A stretch of 64,000 nt of DNA. It comes from Oribacterium sinus (GTDB lineage Bacteria > Bacillota > Clostridia > Lachnospirales > Lachnospiraceae). The notes beneath the pieces were generated by a model. It saw only the letters and a list, made by a program, of their open reading frames with translations. It was not told the DNA's origin and did not search any database. Both the position numbers and the translations under genes were made by a program. The stretch is from assembly GCF_014202695.1 (NCBI RefSeq), contig NZ_JACHHH010000002.1:248001-312000 (forward strand). Direction: 5' to 3'. Positions within the stretch are counted from its first letter, which is position 1. Each line of letters opens with the position of its first letter. Below, piece by piece: positions 35,117 through 43,877 of the stretch.

Positions 35117-36481
35117 ATGAAAATAGCGGTTATAGGCGGTGGAGGAGTCAGATCCATCTTTTTGGCAAAAAGCCTTATGCAGCAGGCAAAAAGATTAGGG
35201 ATTAAGCACATAGTTTTCATGGATAACGATTCCAGAAAGCTCAATATCTTTGGGAAAATGTCTGCTAAGATTGCCAAGTTAATTGACCCGGACATAGAAT
35301 TTGAAATCACAAGCAATCCGGAACTTGCCATTAAAGATGCAGATTACATGATCACTACTATACGAGTTGGTGGTGATGAGATGCGAGTTCGTGATGAGAG
35401 AGAAGCTTTATCTCTGGGAATCTTAGGGCAGGAGACAACCGGAGCAGCAGGGTTGTCCTTTGCCATGCGTTCCATCCCTGCCTTACAGGAGTATTGTGAA
35501 CTGGCGAGAAAAATAGCCTCTCCGGAGGTTAAGATATTTAATTTTACGAATCCGGCAGGGGTGGTATCTCAGACTTTAAGGGACTTGGGATATGATTTTA
35601 CTTTTGGCATCTGTGATGCTCCCAGTGGCTTGTTGAGATCTTTTGCTAAATTATATGATGTGAGCCCGGAGAGAATTACAGGAGACTGCTACGGCTTAAA
35701 TCATCTTTCCTACTTTAATAGTATAAAATTGGATGGAAAGGAGATCTTACCTGAGCTCCTTAAGAATCCGGATCTATATAAAAAAACGGATATGCGTGTA
35801 TTTAAGCCTGACCTTGTAAATCACTTCTCCTGTGTACTAAATGAATATTTGTATTACTTTTATTACAGAGAGGAAGCGGTAGAGAATATTCTTAGAGCAG
35901 GAATTACCAGAGGAGAGGTAATCAGAGATATCAACGAACAGATGCTTCTGGAACTGGAAAAAATGAATGTGGATCAAGACTTTGAAGCTTGCCTGAAAGT
36001 TTTTGAAAAATGGTATGGTAAAAGAGAATTGGCCTATATGTCAAATGAAACAGGTGTAAAGAGAGAAGAGTCAGAATACCATTTTGATATTTACTCTCCT
36101 GATGAAGGGGGATATGCCGGGGTAGCGCTTCGGTATATAGAGGCTGTAGGTGAACAGCAGGATAAAGAAATGATTCTCTGTGCGCCAAATAAGGGAGCTA
36201 TTCCGGGATTGCGGGATGATGATGTTGTGGAACTTACATGTACTATTCATAAGGGGAATATCTTGACACATAAGGTTAGTCCTGATCCGATTCCTATGAC
36301 CTTGATTCGACAAGTGAAAGAATATGAGAGACTGGCATCCTATGCGATAAGAAATCGAAGCATCTCTACGGCGATAGATGCACTAATGGTGCATCCACTG
36401 GTAAACTCCTATTCTTATGCTAAAAAGCTTGTGAATAGATACATTGATCTTAATCAGGACTATATTGGAGGGTGGCACTAA
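35117..36481 (+). CDS. Glycoside hydrolase family 4 (NAD- and metal-dependent glycosidase)
   Basis: 454 aa. GH4 enzymes use NAD+ and a divalent metal in an oxidation-elimination mechanism and typically cleave 6-phospho-alpha/beta-glucosides or alpha-galactosides/galacturonides. Rossmann motif VIGGGGVRS at the N-terminus; metal ligands fit C166 in GICDAPSG and H196 in YGLNHLSYF; NFTNPAGVV lies between. The common CNxP is CDAP here. Which sugar is cleaved is unknown; no PTS is encoded nearby, so an unphosphorylated substrate, or one phosphorylated by the next gene's kinase, is possible. Its stop overlaps the kinase start by one base (TAATG). Confidence 0.9.
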   Translation: MKIAVIGGGGVRSIFLAKSLMQQAKRLGIKHIVFMDNDSRKLNIFGKMSAKIAKLIDPDIEFEITSNPELAIKDADYMITTIRVGGDEMRVRDEREALSLGILGQETTGAAGLSFAMRSIPALQEYCELARKIASPEVKIFNFTNPAGVVSQTLRDLGYDFTFGICDAPSGLLRSFAKLYDVSPERITGDCYGLNHLSYFNSIKLDGKEILPELLKNPDLYKKTDMRVFKPDLVNHFSCVLNEYLYYFYYREEAVENILRAGITRGEVIRDINEQMLLELEKMNVDQDFEACLKVFEKWYGKRELAYMSNETGVKREESEYHFDIYSPDEGGYAGVALRYIEAVGEQQDKEMILCAPNKGAIPGLRDDDVVELTCTIHKGNILTHKVSPDPIPMTLIRQVKEYERLASYAIRNRSISTAIDALMVHPLVNSYSYAKKLVNRYIDLNQDYIGGWH

Positions 36482-37392
36482 TGAGCTTTGTGGCAGGTGT
36501 TGGAGTTTCCAATTTGGATATGATTTATACCGGAATAGGACGCCTTCCGGAAGAGGGAGAAGAAGTCTTTTCGAATGATTTTCGTCTTTGTTTAGGCGGT
36601 GGAGTTCCCGCTACCATCATCAATTTACATCGTTTAGGAGTTCCTTCTAAATTTGCTACTTTCCTCGGAAAAAATATGTTTTCCCGCTATGTTGAAGAGC
36701 AATTCAAACAATACGGCGTAAGCTATACCAATCTTTATCATGGGGATAAAAATCCTATATGTATTACTACTTCCATGGTAACAGAAAGAGATAGAACGTT
36801 TATGTCCTATAGGGAGGAAGTAGAATTTGATGAAGAATTACAAGCACAGATTTTTGAGTATTTAAAGGATGCAAAAATCGTAACGATGCATTTTGGGCTT
36901 TATGATGTATACAAGAAGCTAAAAGAAATTGGTTGCACTTTAGTTCTGGATAGTGGTTGGGATGATAATATGTCCTTGGAGCAGTATCAGGATTACCTTA
37001 GGTTAGCGGATTATTATCTTCCTAATAGAAAAGAGGCATTGAAAATAACCGGAAAATCCACTATAGAAGAAGCGGCTAAAGTACTTAGTGATTTCTTCGA
37101 AGATGTAACGATAAAATTAGATCGGGATGGTTGCTACCATTTTAATAGAATAGACAAAAGTTCTCGGCTGATCCATACCATTCCGGTGAAAAAAGCGGTG
37201 GACTCTACTGGGGCAGGGGATGCATTTTTAAGCGGATTTCTTTATGGCTTGGTAAAAGGGGAGAGTATTTCAAAATGTATTAGCTATGGAAATGTCATGG
37301 GAAGTGCTTGTGTGCAGGAAGTTGGCTGTTTGGGAGCCAGTGTGAGTGAGAAGGAACTGGTAGAGTTATCAAGATATAATGAATCTAATTGA
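36481..37392 (+). CDS. PfkB-family carbohydrate kinase
   Basis: 303 aa with ribokinase-fold signatures: N-terminal VAGVGVSNLDMIY, GGGVPATIINLHRLG (sugar-binding glycines), and DSTGAGDAFLSGFLYGL with the catalytic Asp and anion hole. Substrate likely a hexose or nucleoside-like sugar released in this pathway; not determinable. ATG at 36481 with GGAGGGTGG upstream, translationally coupled to the GH4 gene. Last gene of the operon before a terminator. Confidence 0.9.
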   Translation: MSFVAGVGVSNLDMIYTGIGRLPEEGEEVFSNDFRLCLGGGVPATIINLHRLGVPSKFATFLGKNMFSRYVEEQFKQYGVSYTNLYHGDKNPICITTSMVTERDRTFMSYREEVEFDEELQAQIFEYLKDAKIVTMHFGLYDVYKKLKEIGCTLVLDSGWDDNMSLEQYQDYLRLADYYLPNRKEALKITGKSTIEEAAKVLSDFFEDVTIKLDRDGCYHFNRIDKSSRLIHTIPVKKAVDSTGAGDAFLSGFLYGLVKGESISKCISYGNVMGSACVQEVGCLGASVSEKELVELSRYNESN

Positions 37393-37428
37393 TTTTGAAA
37401 AAACCCATTATGGAAGATGAGATAGTTT

Positions 37429-37454
37429 GAGGCGGTATTTGCCGCCTCTTTTTG
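37429..37454 (+). terminator. Terminator of the sugar operon
   Basis: GAGGCGG / CCGCCTC stem, six-base loop, T5. Confidence 0.9.
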
Positions 37455-37626
37455 ATTTCGTATTAGTGAAAATTGGAGCAGGGAAGAGATAGTTTTGCTT
37501 TATGTAAATTATATAAATTGAACGAAGAAAGGTGGCTTAGATAGTTGGACAATTGTCCTTGTAATGCTCTTTTAAATAGGATATCATTAGTTCGGATAAA
37601 GCGAAATAATGAAAGGAGACTTTGAC

Positions 37627-38730
37627 ATGATCGTATTAGACTTTGAGCTAAAGGGAATTTATGGATTCAATGATTTTCATATCAATTTCAGTTATCCCAA
37701 AAAGATTGTCAATTCGATTATCGATCAGGAATATCTGAAAGGAAGAGAGCGGTTTCGCTATAAAAAGGCTGTAATTCTTATGGGTGCAAATGCTACAGGA
37801 AAGACCAGCCTTGGAAAGGCTTTGCTTCGTATTTTCGGATATATGACTGATGGAAATCCAACACCGTTGTATGAGATGGTTTCAGGCGATAAGGGATACT
37901 TCAGTATTGATTTTGTAAATGGTGATTACCGCCTGCAGCGGTTGTCAGCTCAGATTGATGCTTCTAATCAGGAGATTGACATTCAGTATCAGACCGCAGA
38001 CATTGATACGATGGATTCGTATGAAAAATGTGTAAAAAAGCTGAAAGATCAAACAATAGAGGCCACCAGAACCGCTACAGCACTTAAGAAGCTGGTAGGT
38101 GCTGTTCGATATCGTTTTGCATATCCTGAAATAGAAAAATCTTTGAAACTTACAGGTGCAAATAAAAGCAGTTTGTTGAAGACACTGCGTGCTGTTATTG
38201 GAACGCTTGATCCTACATTGCAGGACGTTAGTTTATCAAGAGATTTGAAGGATACCTTTATTATTCGGCGCGGTGGAACGGAAATCATCATTCAGGAAGG
38301 TAAACTGCTGAATCGGGAGATACTGTCCAGTGGTACAGCAGAAGGGATAGATGTCGCAATGTTCCTTGCTGCAATGGCGACAAAAGAAAGCAGTTTCTAT
38401 TATTGTGATGAACATTTTTCTTATATTCAGAGCGATATTGAAAAACGGATTTTCGGTATTATGCTGGAGCGTATCGGAGACGATGAACAGTTGATTTTTA
38501 CAACGCATAATACAGATATGCTGGATTTGAACCTGCCGAAACATAGTTATGTGTTTTTGCGTAAGCATCTGGAGGAAGGTGTATATCAGGTTTCTGCTGT
38601 TTCTGCATCGGATGTACTGAAACGAAATACAGACTCTTTACGCTGTGCGGTCGAGAATGATGTGTTTGCCTCGCTTCCGCAGGATTCCTTTTTGGACGAG
38701 TTGGAAATGGGGTGGGAAGATGAACAATAA
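37627..38730 (+). CDS. AAA ATPase (ABC/OLD-like, AAA_15/21 type), candidate defence protein
   Basis: 367 aa. Walker A GANATGKT (residues 53-60), an ABC-like signature LSSGTAEG (~230), Walker B SFYYCDEHFSYI (~260), then IFTTHNTDMLD, an H-loop. This is the layout of stand-alone SMC/ABC-like ATPases in phage-defence systems such as AbiL, PARIS (AriA) and Septu, and of transport-independent AAA_15 proteins. The ATG follows AAAGGAGACTTTGAC. It overlaps the next gene by 11 bases. The middle region (~130-210) is helical without a recognised domain. Role in defence is inferred from the domain pair, not from known homology. Confidence 0.8.
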   Translation: MIVLDFELKGIYGFNDFHINFSYPKKIVNSIIDQEYLKGRERFRYKKAVILMGANATGKTSLGKALLRIFGYMTDGNPTPLYEMVSGDKGYFSIDFVNGDYRLQRLSAQIDASNQEIDIQYQTADIDTMDSYEKCVKKLKDQTIEATRTATALKKLVGAVRYRFAYPEIEKSLKLTGANKSSLLKTLRAVIGTLDPTLQDVSLSRDLKDTFIIRRGGTEIIIQEGKLLNREILSSGTAEGIDVAMFLAAMATKESSFYYCDEHFSYIQSDIEKRIFGIMLERIGDDEQLIFTTHNTDMLDLNLPKHSYVFLRKHLEEGVYQVSAVSASDVLKRNTDSLRCAVENDVFASLPQDSFLDELEMGWEDEQ

Positions 38731-39229
38731 ATGCATCTATTATGTAGAAGGCCCCTGCGAACAACAAATGATTGCGGCCTTAAAAGAAGCACCGGAAAGA
38801 TTGATTCCGGGGAAGATAAAGGTCTTCAATGTGGTGCAGAATTTGATTCCAAAATCACAGATGTTGTCTATTCAGGCGGGAACGACTGTCGTTTTGGTAT
38901 TTGATACTGATGTGCCACAGACATCAAACCTAAAAAAGAACTTGGAACTTCTCACCAGGTACTGCGGAAAGCTGAAAATCATTTTTCTTCCACAAGTTCT
39001 GAATTTGGAGGATGAGTTAGTTCGGTGTACAGATGTGCAAACTGCGATGGAACTGACCAAAAGTGGAAGTGTTAAAAATTTCAAGACGGACTTTTGTAAA
39101 ATGAAAATAAAAGATTGTCGTTCCATGCTTGAGCGTCATAAGCTGGATTATGCACGATTGTGGATGACAAAAACGCCTGAAGCATTTAGTTTTGTGGAGA
39201 ATAATAGTTCTCAAATTAAAACACTATAA
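38720..39229 (+). CDS. Small TOPRIM/RloB-like protein paired with the AAA ATPase
   Basis: 169 aa. The sequence has the metal-site pattern of TOPRIM-type nucleases: YYVEGPCEQQMI (E10, E14), VVLVFDTDVPQTS (D62, D64) and LNLEDELVRC (E97-D98-E99). The second half is basic. It resembles RloB/DUF4435-like partners of AAA_15 ATPases, but is much shorter than PARIS AriB (about 300 aa), so I do not assign it to a named family. ATG at 38720 overlaps the ATPase end, indicating coupled translation and a complex. A GTTGG-GAAA-CCAAC hairpin follows at 39240-39262, without T-run. Confidence 0.72.
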   Translation: MNNKCIYYVEGPCEQQMIAALKEAPERLIPGKIKVFNVVQNLIPKSQMLSIQAGTTVVLVFDTDVPQTSNLKKNLELLTRYCGKLKIIFLPQVLNLEDELVRCTDVQTAMELTKSGSVKNFKTDFCKMKIKDCRSMLERHKLDYARLWMTKTPEAFSFVENNSSQIKTL

Positions 39230-39288
39230 TCTTTGATGCCTCGTTGGGAAACCAACGGGGTATTCATCAGTGAATTTTCCGCACTTTT

Positions 39289-39693
39289 TTATTCTTCCAC
39301 CTCTCCAATAATATACATAGTCATTCGGGCGGTACAGAAGAGCTTATCCTCCTCGTCTTTCACCGTTACGTCCTGCACTACCGTGGTTTTACCTTTGTGA
39401 AGAGCGTTACATTCCACAAAGAGCTTCATGGCTCCCGCCGGGCGGACGTAATTGATGTTGCCGGAGAGGGTGACATTTTTCACCCCGTAAGCATAGGCGG
39501 CCATGCCGGAGGCAATATCACAGAGGGTATAAAGAGCCCCCCCGTGGACAGCGCCATAATGATTCAACATTTTCTCCGTAGCTTCAATGCTGTAAAGGCA
39601 GTGTCCCGGCTCAATTTCTAAAAGCTCTATCTTGTCAAAGCCGGATAATTCCTGAATATGGGCACGAACGCCCTCCATTACTTTTTCTCTCAT
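39289..39693 (-). CDS. PaaI-type hotdog-fold acyl-CoA thioesterase
   Basis: 134 aa with the hotdog signature: LNHYGAVHGGALYTLCDIASGMAA (HGG plus catalytic Asp, ~residues 46-70) and SGNINYVRPA. Hydrolyses acyl- or phenylacetyl-type thioesters; natural substrate unknown. Two ATGs are two codons apart at 39699 and 39693; the second lies six bases from AGGGG, so is preferred. Divergent from the surface protein at 40086. Confidence 0.88.
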   Translation of the reverse strand: MREKVMEGVRAHIQELSGFDKIELLEIEPGHCLYSIEATEKMLNHYGAVHGGALYTLCDIASGMAAYAYGVKNVTLSGNINYVRPAGAMKLFVECNALHKGKTTVVQDVTVKDEEDKLFCTARMTMYIIGEVEE

Positions 39694-40085
39694 TTTCATC
39701 CCCTTTTTAAATCCCTATATGCGGAAGAATTCAATAGATGATTTTTCTATGCACCGGATTTATCTATACAACAGAATTGTTTTGTGAAATCCATAGCGAA
39801 TACAGCTTTCCATGAAAATGCTGAACGTGCTTTAGCTGTTTCGGGCATTTAGTATAGCATTTCTTTTCCTTAGTTAAAATGCCTAATTGGGCGATTCCTA
39901 TTTTTAATACTTGCTTGAGTCACGGGGAAAGTTTAGCTTATTTTACTTTCGCATGGAAACTATACGAAAAACTCTAATTTTTTGCAAAAATTCTATAAAC
40001 TTAAGAAAAATTCCTTTTCAAGAAAACGAAACTACAGTAGTATGTGAACTGGAAAAAGCTCTATTTTTTTGAAAGGAGAATGATT
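39694..40085. other. Divergent noncoding region
   Basis: About 390 AT-rich bases between the thioesterase and the surface protein genes. It must hold both promoters, but I see no clear -35/-10 pair, riboswitch, terminator or small gene. Confidence 0.4.
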
Positions 40086-41819
40086 ATGAAGAAGCCGGAC
40101 AAAAACAAGATGGGAAGAATCGGGAAGATGCTTGTCTTAGGAACAGCTTTACTAAGCATGGCAACACCCATGGCTGCTTTTGCCAAGACCGACAGGGTGG
40201 ATACTCCGGGAACCTGGCGGAAGCAGGGCGAGAAATGGCAATTTGTCAGAGAGTACGGTGCGCCGGAAAAGGGATGGCTGGTGTATAAGAATGACTGGTA
40301 TTATCAAAGTCCTGTAGAGGGACTGATGGAAACAGGCTGGCTGAACCTTCAGGGAAAGACTTATTTTCTCAGTACGGAAAATAATGCAAGCTTCGGGCAT
40401 GTTGTTACGGGTTGGCAGTGGATTGATGGCTATTGCTATTATTTTGAAGAGGCGGATCAGGCAGACTACGGTGTTCTGTTCACCGGCGGAAGAACCAAGG
40501 ATGGCTACTATGTAGATGCCAATGGTCGTTGGTTAAACGGTGCAGGAGGAGAGCCTGTTTATATCAGCGGGAAGGGATTATCTGCAGCGGTGTCCGATCA
40601 GCAGGTAGCCGGTGTCAGCCGTAGTATTCCTTCCGGAAATGCAGGGCAGGTGGCCGGTGTCAGCCGTTCCGGCGGTAGCTCTTCCGGCGGATTTGTAAGC
40701 AGAGGGGAATCAAGCAGCTCTTCCGGCGGTTCTGTAAGCGGAAGCAGTTCAAGCAGTAGTTCCGGCAGCTCCACAAGCGGAAGTACTTCCGGTGGAAATG
40801 CAGGAAATACGGGAGCTAATGCCGGCAATAATACCGGAAACACTACAGACAATACCGGAGATACGGGTACCAGTGGTAATTCCGGAAATACCGCTTCTTC
40901 TTCAAACCTTCCAAAGGAAGAGGATGGAAAGCCTGAGGAAAAGCCGGGAACCGGAAACAATGGTAATACTGAAGAGAAGCCGGGAACCGGAGACAATGGT
41001 AATACTGAAGAGAAGCCGGGAACCGGAGACAATGGTAATACTGAAGAGAAGCCCGGAACCGGAGACAATGGCAATACTGAGGAGAAGCCCGGCACCGGAG
41101 AGAGTGGAAAGCCGGAAGAGAATCCTACACCGGAACAACCTGAGGAAAAGAATGTTATTAAGCTGGTGGGAGAAGCCAAGGTTAATCAGGATGTGAAGCT
41201 GTATGTGTCTAAGGATATTATGGATAGCATCGCGTTTGTTTACATCGGTTTTCAGCCGATTTTACCCGAGTCTCATCGTGAGAACGAGCCTAGCTACTCC
41301 TTGGATCGGGAAAAGCAGATTCTGACTCTTCCCAAGAGCCTATTTAAGGAAAGTAAAAAGTATGATATCTCTATTCAGGCAGGGGGCATACAGCCCTTCC
41401 ATGACATTACGATAGAGGTAAAAGACGATGCGGAAGTACCTTTTACAGCAGAAAAGGGTGAGCCGGAGGTGCTGAATAAGGGAATTCTTTTAGGACCTAC
41501 TTATGCAGCCTTGAATGAAGAAGCGGACTTACATGCTTTTCGAGTTACCTATGTTCCCGGAAAAGGGATGCCGGAAAAGCCCTGGTGGACAACGCGTTTA
41601 AAGTCTGTGGTGGTAGAGAAAACCCTCTATGAAAGAGTAAACTCCGAGAAGGAATTTTTAGAGAAGAAGGATGTGTATTACATTGTGCCTGAGGATGCAG
41701 AGGAAGGCGCCAATACCATTCTTTTGTCCGATTCCGCATTTGAAGATAAGGAGAATTTTGATCTGATGCTGGAGTCTGAGAATCCACTGGAAAGTGTGAT
41801 TTGGGATATGAAAGGATAA
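40086..41819 (+). CDS. Large secreted surface protein: CW-like repeats, low-complexity stalk, EEKPGTGDNGNT repeats, C-terminal unknown domain
   Basis: 577 aa. Signal peptide (ends MAAFA, ~33), three to four degenerate CW-binding-like units (e.g. GWLVYKNDWYYQ, GWLNLQGKTYF, GWQWIDGYCYYF, ~40-150), a Gly/Ser/Asn-rich stretch (~180-285), five repeats of EEKPGTGDNGNT-like 12-mers (~284-343), then a folded C-terminal region (~355-577) of unknown family with no catalytic motif I can name. No LPxTG-like sorting signal at the C-terminus. ATG at 40086 follows AAAGGAG; an ATG at 40080 lies too close to it. Next gene is a sortase. Confidence 0.8.
   Translation: MKKPDKNKMGRIGKMLVLGTALLSMATPMAAFAKTDRVDTPGTWRKQGEKWQFVREYGAPEKGWLVYKNDWYYQSPVEGLMETGWLNLQGKTYFLSTENNASFGHVVTGWQWIDGYCYYFEEADQADYGVLFTGGRTKDGYYVDANGRWLNGAGGEPVYISGKGLSAAVSDQQVAGVSRSIPSGNAGQVAGVSRSGGSSSGGFVSRGESSSSSGGSVSGSSSSSSSGSSTSGSTSGGNAGNTGANAGNNTGNTTDNTGDTGTSGNSGNTASSSNLPKEEDGKPEEKPGTGNNGNTEEKPGTGDNGNTEEKPGTGDNGNTEEKPGTGDNGNTEEKPGTGESGKPEENPTPEQPEEKNVIKLVGEAKVNQDVKLYVSKDIMDSIAFVYIGFQPILPESHRENEPSYSLDREKQILTLPKSLFKESKKYDISIQAGGIQPFHDITIEVKDDAEVPFTAEKGEPEVLNKGILLGPTYAALNEEADLHAFRVTYVPGKGMPEKPWWTTRLKSVVVEKTLYERVNSEKEFLEKKDVYYIVPEDAEEGANTILLSDSAFEDKENFDLMLESENPLESVIWDMKG
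40935..41114 (+). repeat. Five in-frame 36-bp tandem repeats
   Basis: Units start at 40935, 40971, 41007, 41043 and 41079, encoding EEKPGTGDNGNT and variants. Units 2-4 are almost identical in DNA, so they could expand or shrink by slippage. Confidence 0.9.
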
Positions 41820-41976
41820 ATCGAAGCGAAGGATTTTATTGTATTTTCATTCCGGTCGAAATATAGTAAGGAAGAAGTGACAAAATATGCTCGGAATTCT
41901 ATGCTAAGCTAGAGGAAGCCTTTTGCCTTAGGGGAAAGGGCTCATTTAGCGGCAGAAGACCGGAAAGAGAGTACTA

Positions 41977-42999
41977 ATGGAAGATAAAAATCTGGATCAA
42001 AAACTTTCGGAGAATCATTCGGAAGAAACGAAAGTATTGGATAGGAATTTAGAAGTAGACGTTATAGCGGAATCCGGCGCATCAGAAGTCGATACAGCAC
42101 AGGAGAATCCAAAGGACATCGGTGAAAACGAGGAAAAGGCAGCGGACAAGCCAAAATCAAAGAGGAAAAAGAAGCAGAGCTTTATTCATTATCTGATTCC
42201 TACGGTGCTGTTTATTTCCATGATTGTCTTTGGCGGCTTGTTCCTCCGGGACTTTCTGGAATATCGGGCGGCGGAGGACGAATACGCATCCCTGCAGGAT
42301 CATATTGTGATTTCCGAGGAGCCGAAGAAGGAGGCTCCGAAGAAAGAGAAGGCCGGTGAGGAAGAATTTGATGATGAGCCGGAAGAGGAGCCTGTAGATT
42401 TGCTCCATCCTCATTTTCAGATCGACTACGGAGCGCTCTCCGGGGTAAATGCTGATTTTACCGCGGTTTTGCATGTGCCTGCCCTTTCCATCACCTATCC
42501 GGTGGTGAAGAGTAAGGACAATGAAGAGTATCTGCATAGAACCTTTGAGGGAAAGGCGAACTTTGCCGGTTCTATTTTCCTGGATGCCAATGCCAAGGGA
42601 AGCTACGATCATAAGAACACCTTCATTTTCGGTCACAACATGAAGAATGGAACCATGTTCGGAAAGCTGAAATATTTCCTTCGGGATGATCAGCTGGCCA
42701 ACAGCAATCCTTACGTCTTTCTTTGTAGACCGGAGGGGATTACCCGCTATCGTATCTTTAGCTATTATTTAACGACGGTGGAAAGCCCTATATACAACGA
42801 CTTCGAAGGGGACAAGGGCTATGATCAGTATTTAAGTCTGATTCAGAGACTTTCCTCTTATAGAAATTATCCCAAGGACAGTATCGATTTTTCTCAGCGG
42901 CCGGATATCATTACCCTGTCCACCTGTTCAGGGCCTTCCGGAGGAAACCAGCGCTTTATTGTGCAGGCAGCCCTGGAAGAGGTGTATCAGAACGGTTAA
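41977..42999 (+). CDS. Class B sortase
   Basis: Membrane-anchored cysteine transpeptidase that attaches substrates to the wall. 340 aa: acidic cytoplasmic N-terminus (~1-65), one transmembrane segment (LIPTVLFISMIVFGGLFL, ~70-88), a Pro/Lys/Glu-rich linker (EEPKKEAPKKEK), then the SrtB catalytic domain (~150-340). The triad is visible: H220 in FGHNM, C317 in TLSTCSG, R326 in NQRFIVQA. No protein in this window has an obvious sortase signal (NPQTN- or LPxTG-like) at its C-terminus, so the substrates are elsewhere. The upstream 157 bases have no terminator that I can see, so co-transcription with the surface protein is possible. Confidence 0.92.
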   Translation: MEDKNLDQKLSENHSEETKVLDRNLEVDVIAESGASEVDTAQENPKDIGENEEKAADKPKSKRKKKQSFIHYLIPTVLFISMIVFGGLFLRDFLEYRAAEDEYASLQDHIVISEEPKKEAPKKEKAGEEEFDDEPEEEPVDLLHPHFQIDYGALSGVNADFTAVLHVPALSITYPVVKSKDNEEYLHRTFEGKANFAGSIFLDANAKGSYDHKNTFIFGHNMKNGTMFGKLKYFLRDDQLANSNPYVFLCRPEGITRYRIFSYYLTTVESPIYNDFEGDKGYDQYLSLIQRLSSYRNYPKDSIDFSQRPDIITLSTCSGPSGGNQRFIVQAALEEVYQNG

Positions 43000-43537
43000 G
43001 TATATTCCGTTTCTGCGTAGAATGGAGAAGGAAAGCTCCTTGCAGCAAAGAACATAGAAAAGTGAATATCTAAACAGAAGAAACAGTCTTGCCTGTGTTT
43101 TTCCATTTTAAGCTTTCGTATGCTGAAGAATGGGAAATGCCACAGAGCAGGGCTGTTTTTTTGTCTTTTAGGCTGAATGCTTATGGAAAGCATTGCTCTA
43201 CACGCTATCGTATGGATGGTGCAAAAATATTTGATGGAAATCACTCTAAAGCCTTAAGAATCAAGGTCAGAAGCAGCTTTTGATTCCGGTAAAAAATTAA
43301 ATAATAACAGCTTAAAATCACAGATACAATTATTTTTAAAAAATAGTTTGAAAAATGCTTATACAAATTAATAAACAAGGCGATACATTAAACAGAGATA
43401 GAAATTCCACTAGAAAACAAGTATCTCTTAAATAGAATAAAGATTTTGTTTACCACCCAGTATAAATTATGAATGCACTCTCAGAACTTATATAAATAAA
43501 AGTGATAACAAATTCAGAAAAACTTTTAAGAAAATTG
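43000..43537. other. Noncoding AT-rich region
   Basis: After the sortase stop, about 540 bases without a credible gene. The second half is very AT-rich, ending at the riboswitch promoter. Weak hairpins near 43081-43105 and 43140-43165 may end the sortase transcript. Confidence 0.4.
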
Positions 43538-43565
43538 TTGACATAGCAAAGGAATATGCTATAAT
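43538..43565 (+). promoter_or_regulatory. Promoter of the c-di-GMP-controlled CAP gene
   Basis: TTGACA (43538-43543), 16-base spacer, TATAAT (43560-43565): perfect consensus. The transcript would start near 43572, giving a leader of about 450 bases. Confidence 0.9.
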
Positions 43566-43572
43566 CCAAATT

Positions 43573-43625
43573 GTAAGTCATTTGGAACTCTTGCGCAGGG
43601 GACGAGTAAGAGGATCTCGACTTAC
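43573..43625 (+). ncRNA. Unassigned hairpin element at the start of the CAP leader
   Basis: GTAAGTC (43573-43579) pairs with GACTTAC (43619-43625), enclosing an inner CTCTT/AAGAG stem with a GC-rich loop containing GGGGACGAGT. It lies exactly at the predicted transcript 5' end and before the first riboswitch. I do not recognise its class. Confidence 0.5.
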
Positions 43626-43639
43626 CAGCAGATTCTGAC

Positions 43640-43722
43640 CGGATCTGTTTGAGCAAAATCGGGGAAACCCGGTGACGCAAAGCTATAGGGCCTGTAATAT
43701 GGCAGCCAGTTGCGATCTTCCA
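43640..43722 (+). ncRNA. c-di-GMP-I riboswitch (GEMM-I), first of two
   Basis: GAGCAAAATCGGGGAAACCC, GGTGACGCAAAGCTATAGGG and GGCAGCCAGTTGC fit the GEMM-I core (first arm, central ACGCAAAGC, second arm with GNCAGCCAG). GGAT/ATCTTCC flanks form the P1 closing stem. It senses the second messenger cyclic di-GMP. Followed by a terminator. Confidence 0.93.
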
Positions 43723-43780
43723 GTATGAAGATGTTACTCAACAAGTAAACAAACTCATTTCATCGAAGATTACGGTTAGC

Positions 43781-43818
43781 TGGCAACTAGAAAGGGAATT
43801 CTAGATGTCGGTTTTTTT
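43781..43818 (+). terminator. Terminator after the first c-di-GMP riboswitch
   Basis: TGGCA-A-CTAGAA / TTCTAG-A-TGTCG imperfect stem followed by T7. Located about 60 bases after riboswitch 1, probably its expression platform. Confidence 0.8.
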
Positions 43819-43877
43819 ATTACTCGAAAAGAAAGTATGGATTTTTTCTTTTCATCATATGGTGTCACCGTAGGATA

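Noticed and set aside
40598-41179. 193-codon minus-strand frame in the surface protein gene
   Set aside because: It is the mirror of the repeat-encoding and Gly/Ser-rich region; the plus-strand gene has signal peptide, ribosome site and sensible domains.
43089-43283. 64-codon frame after the sortase gene
   Set aside because: No ribosome site and no recognisable feature.
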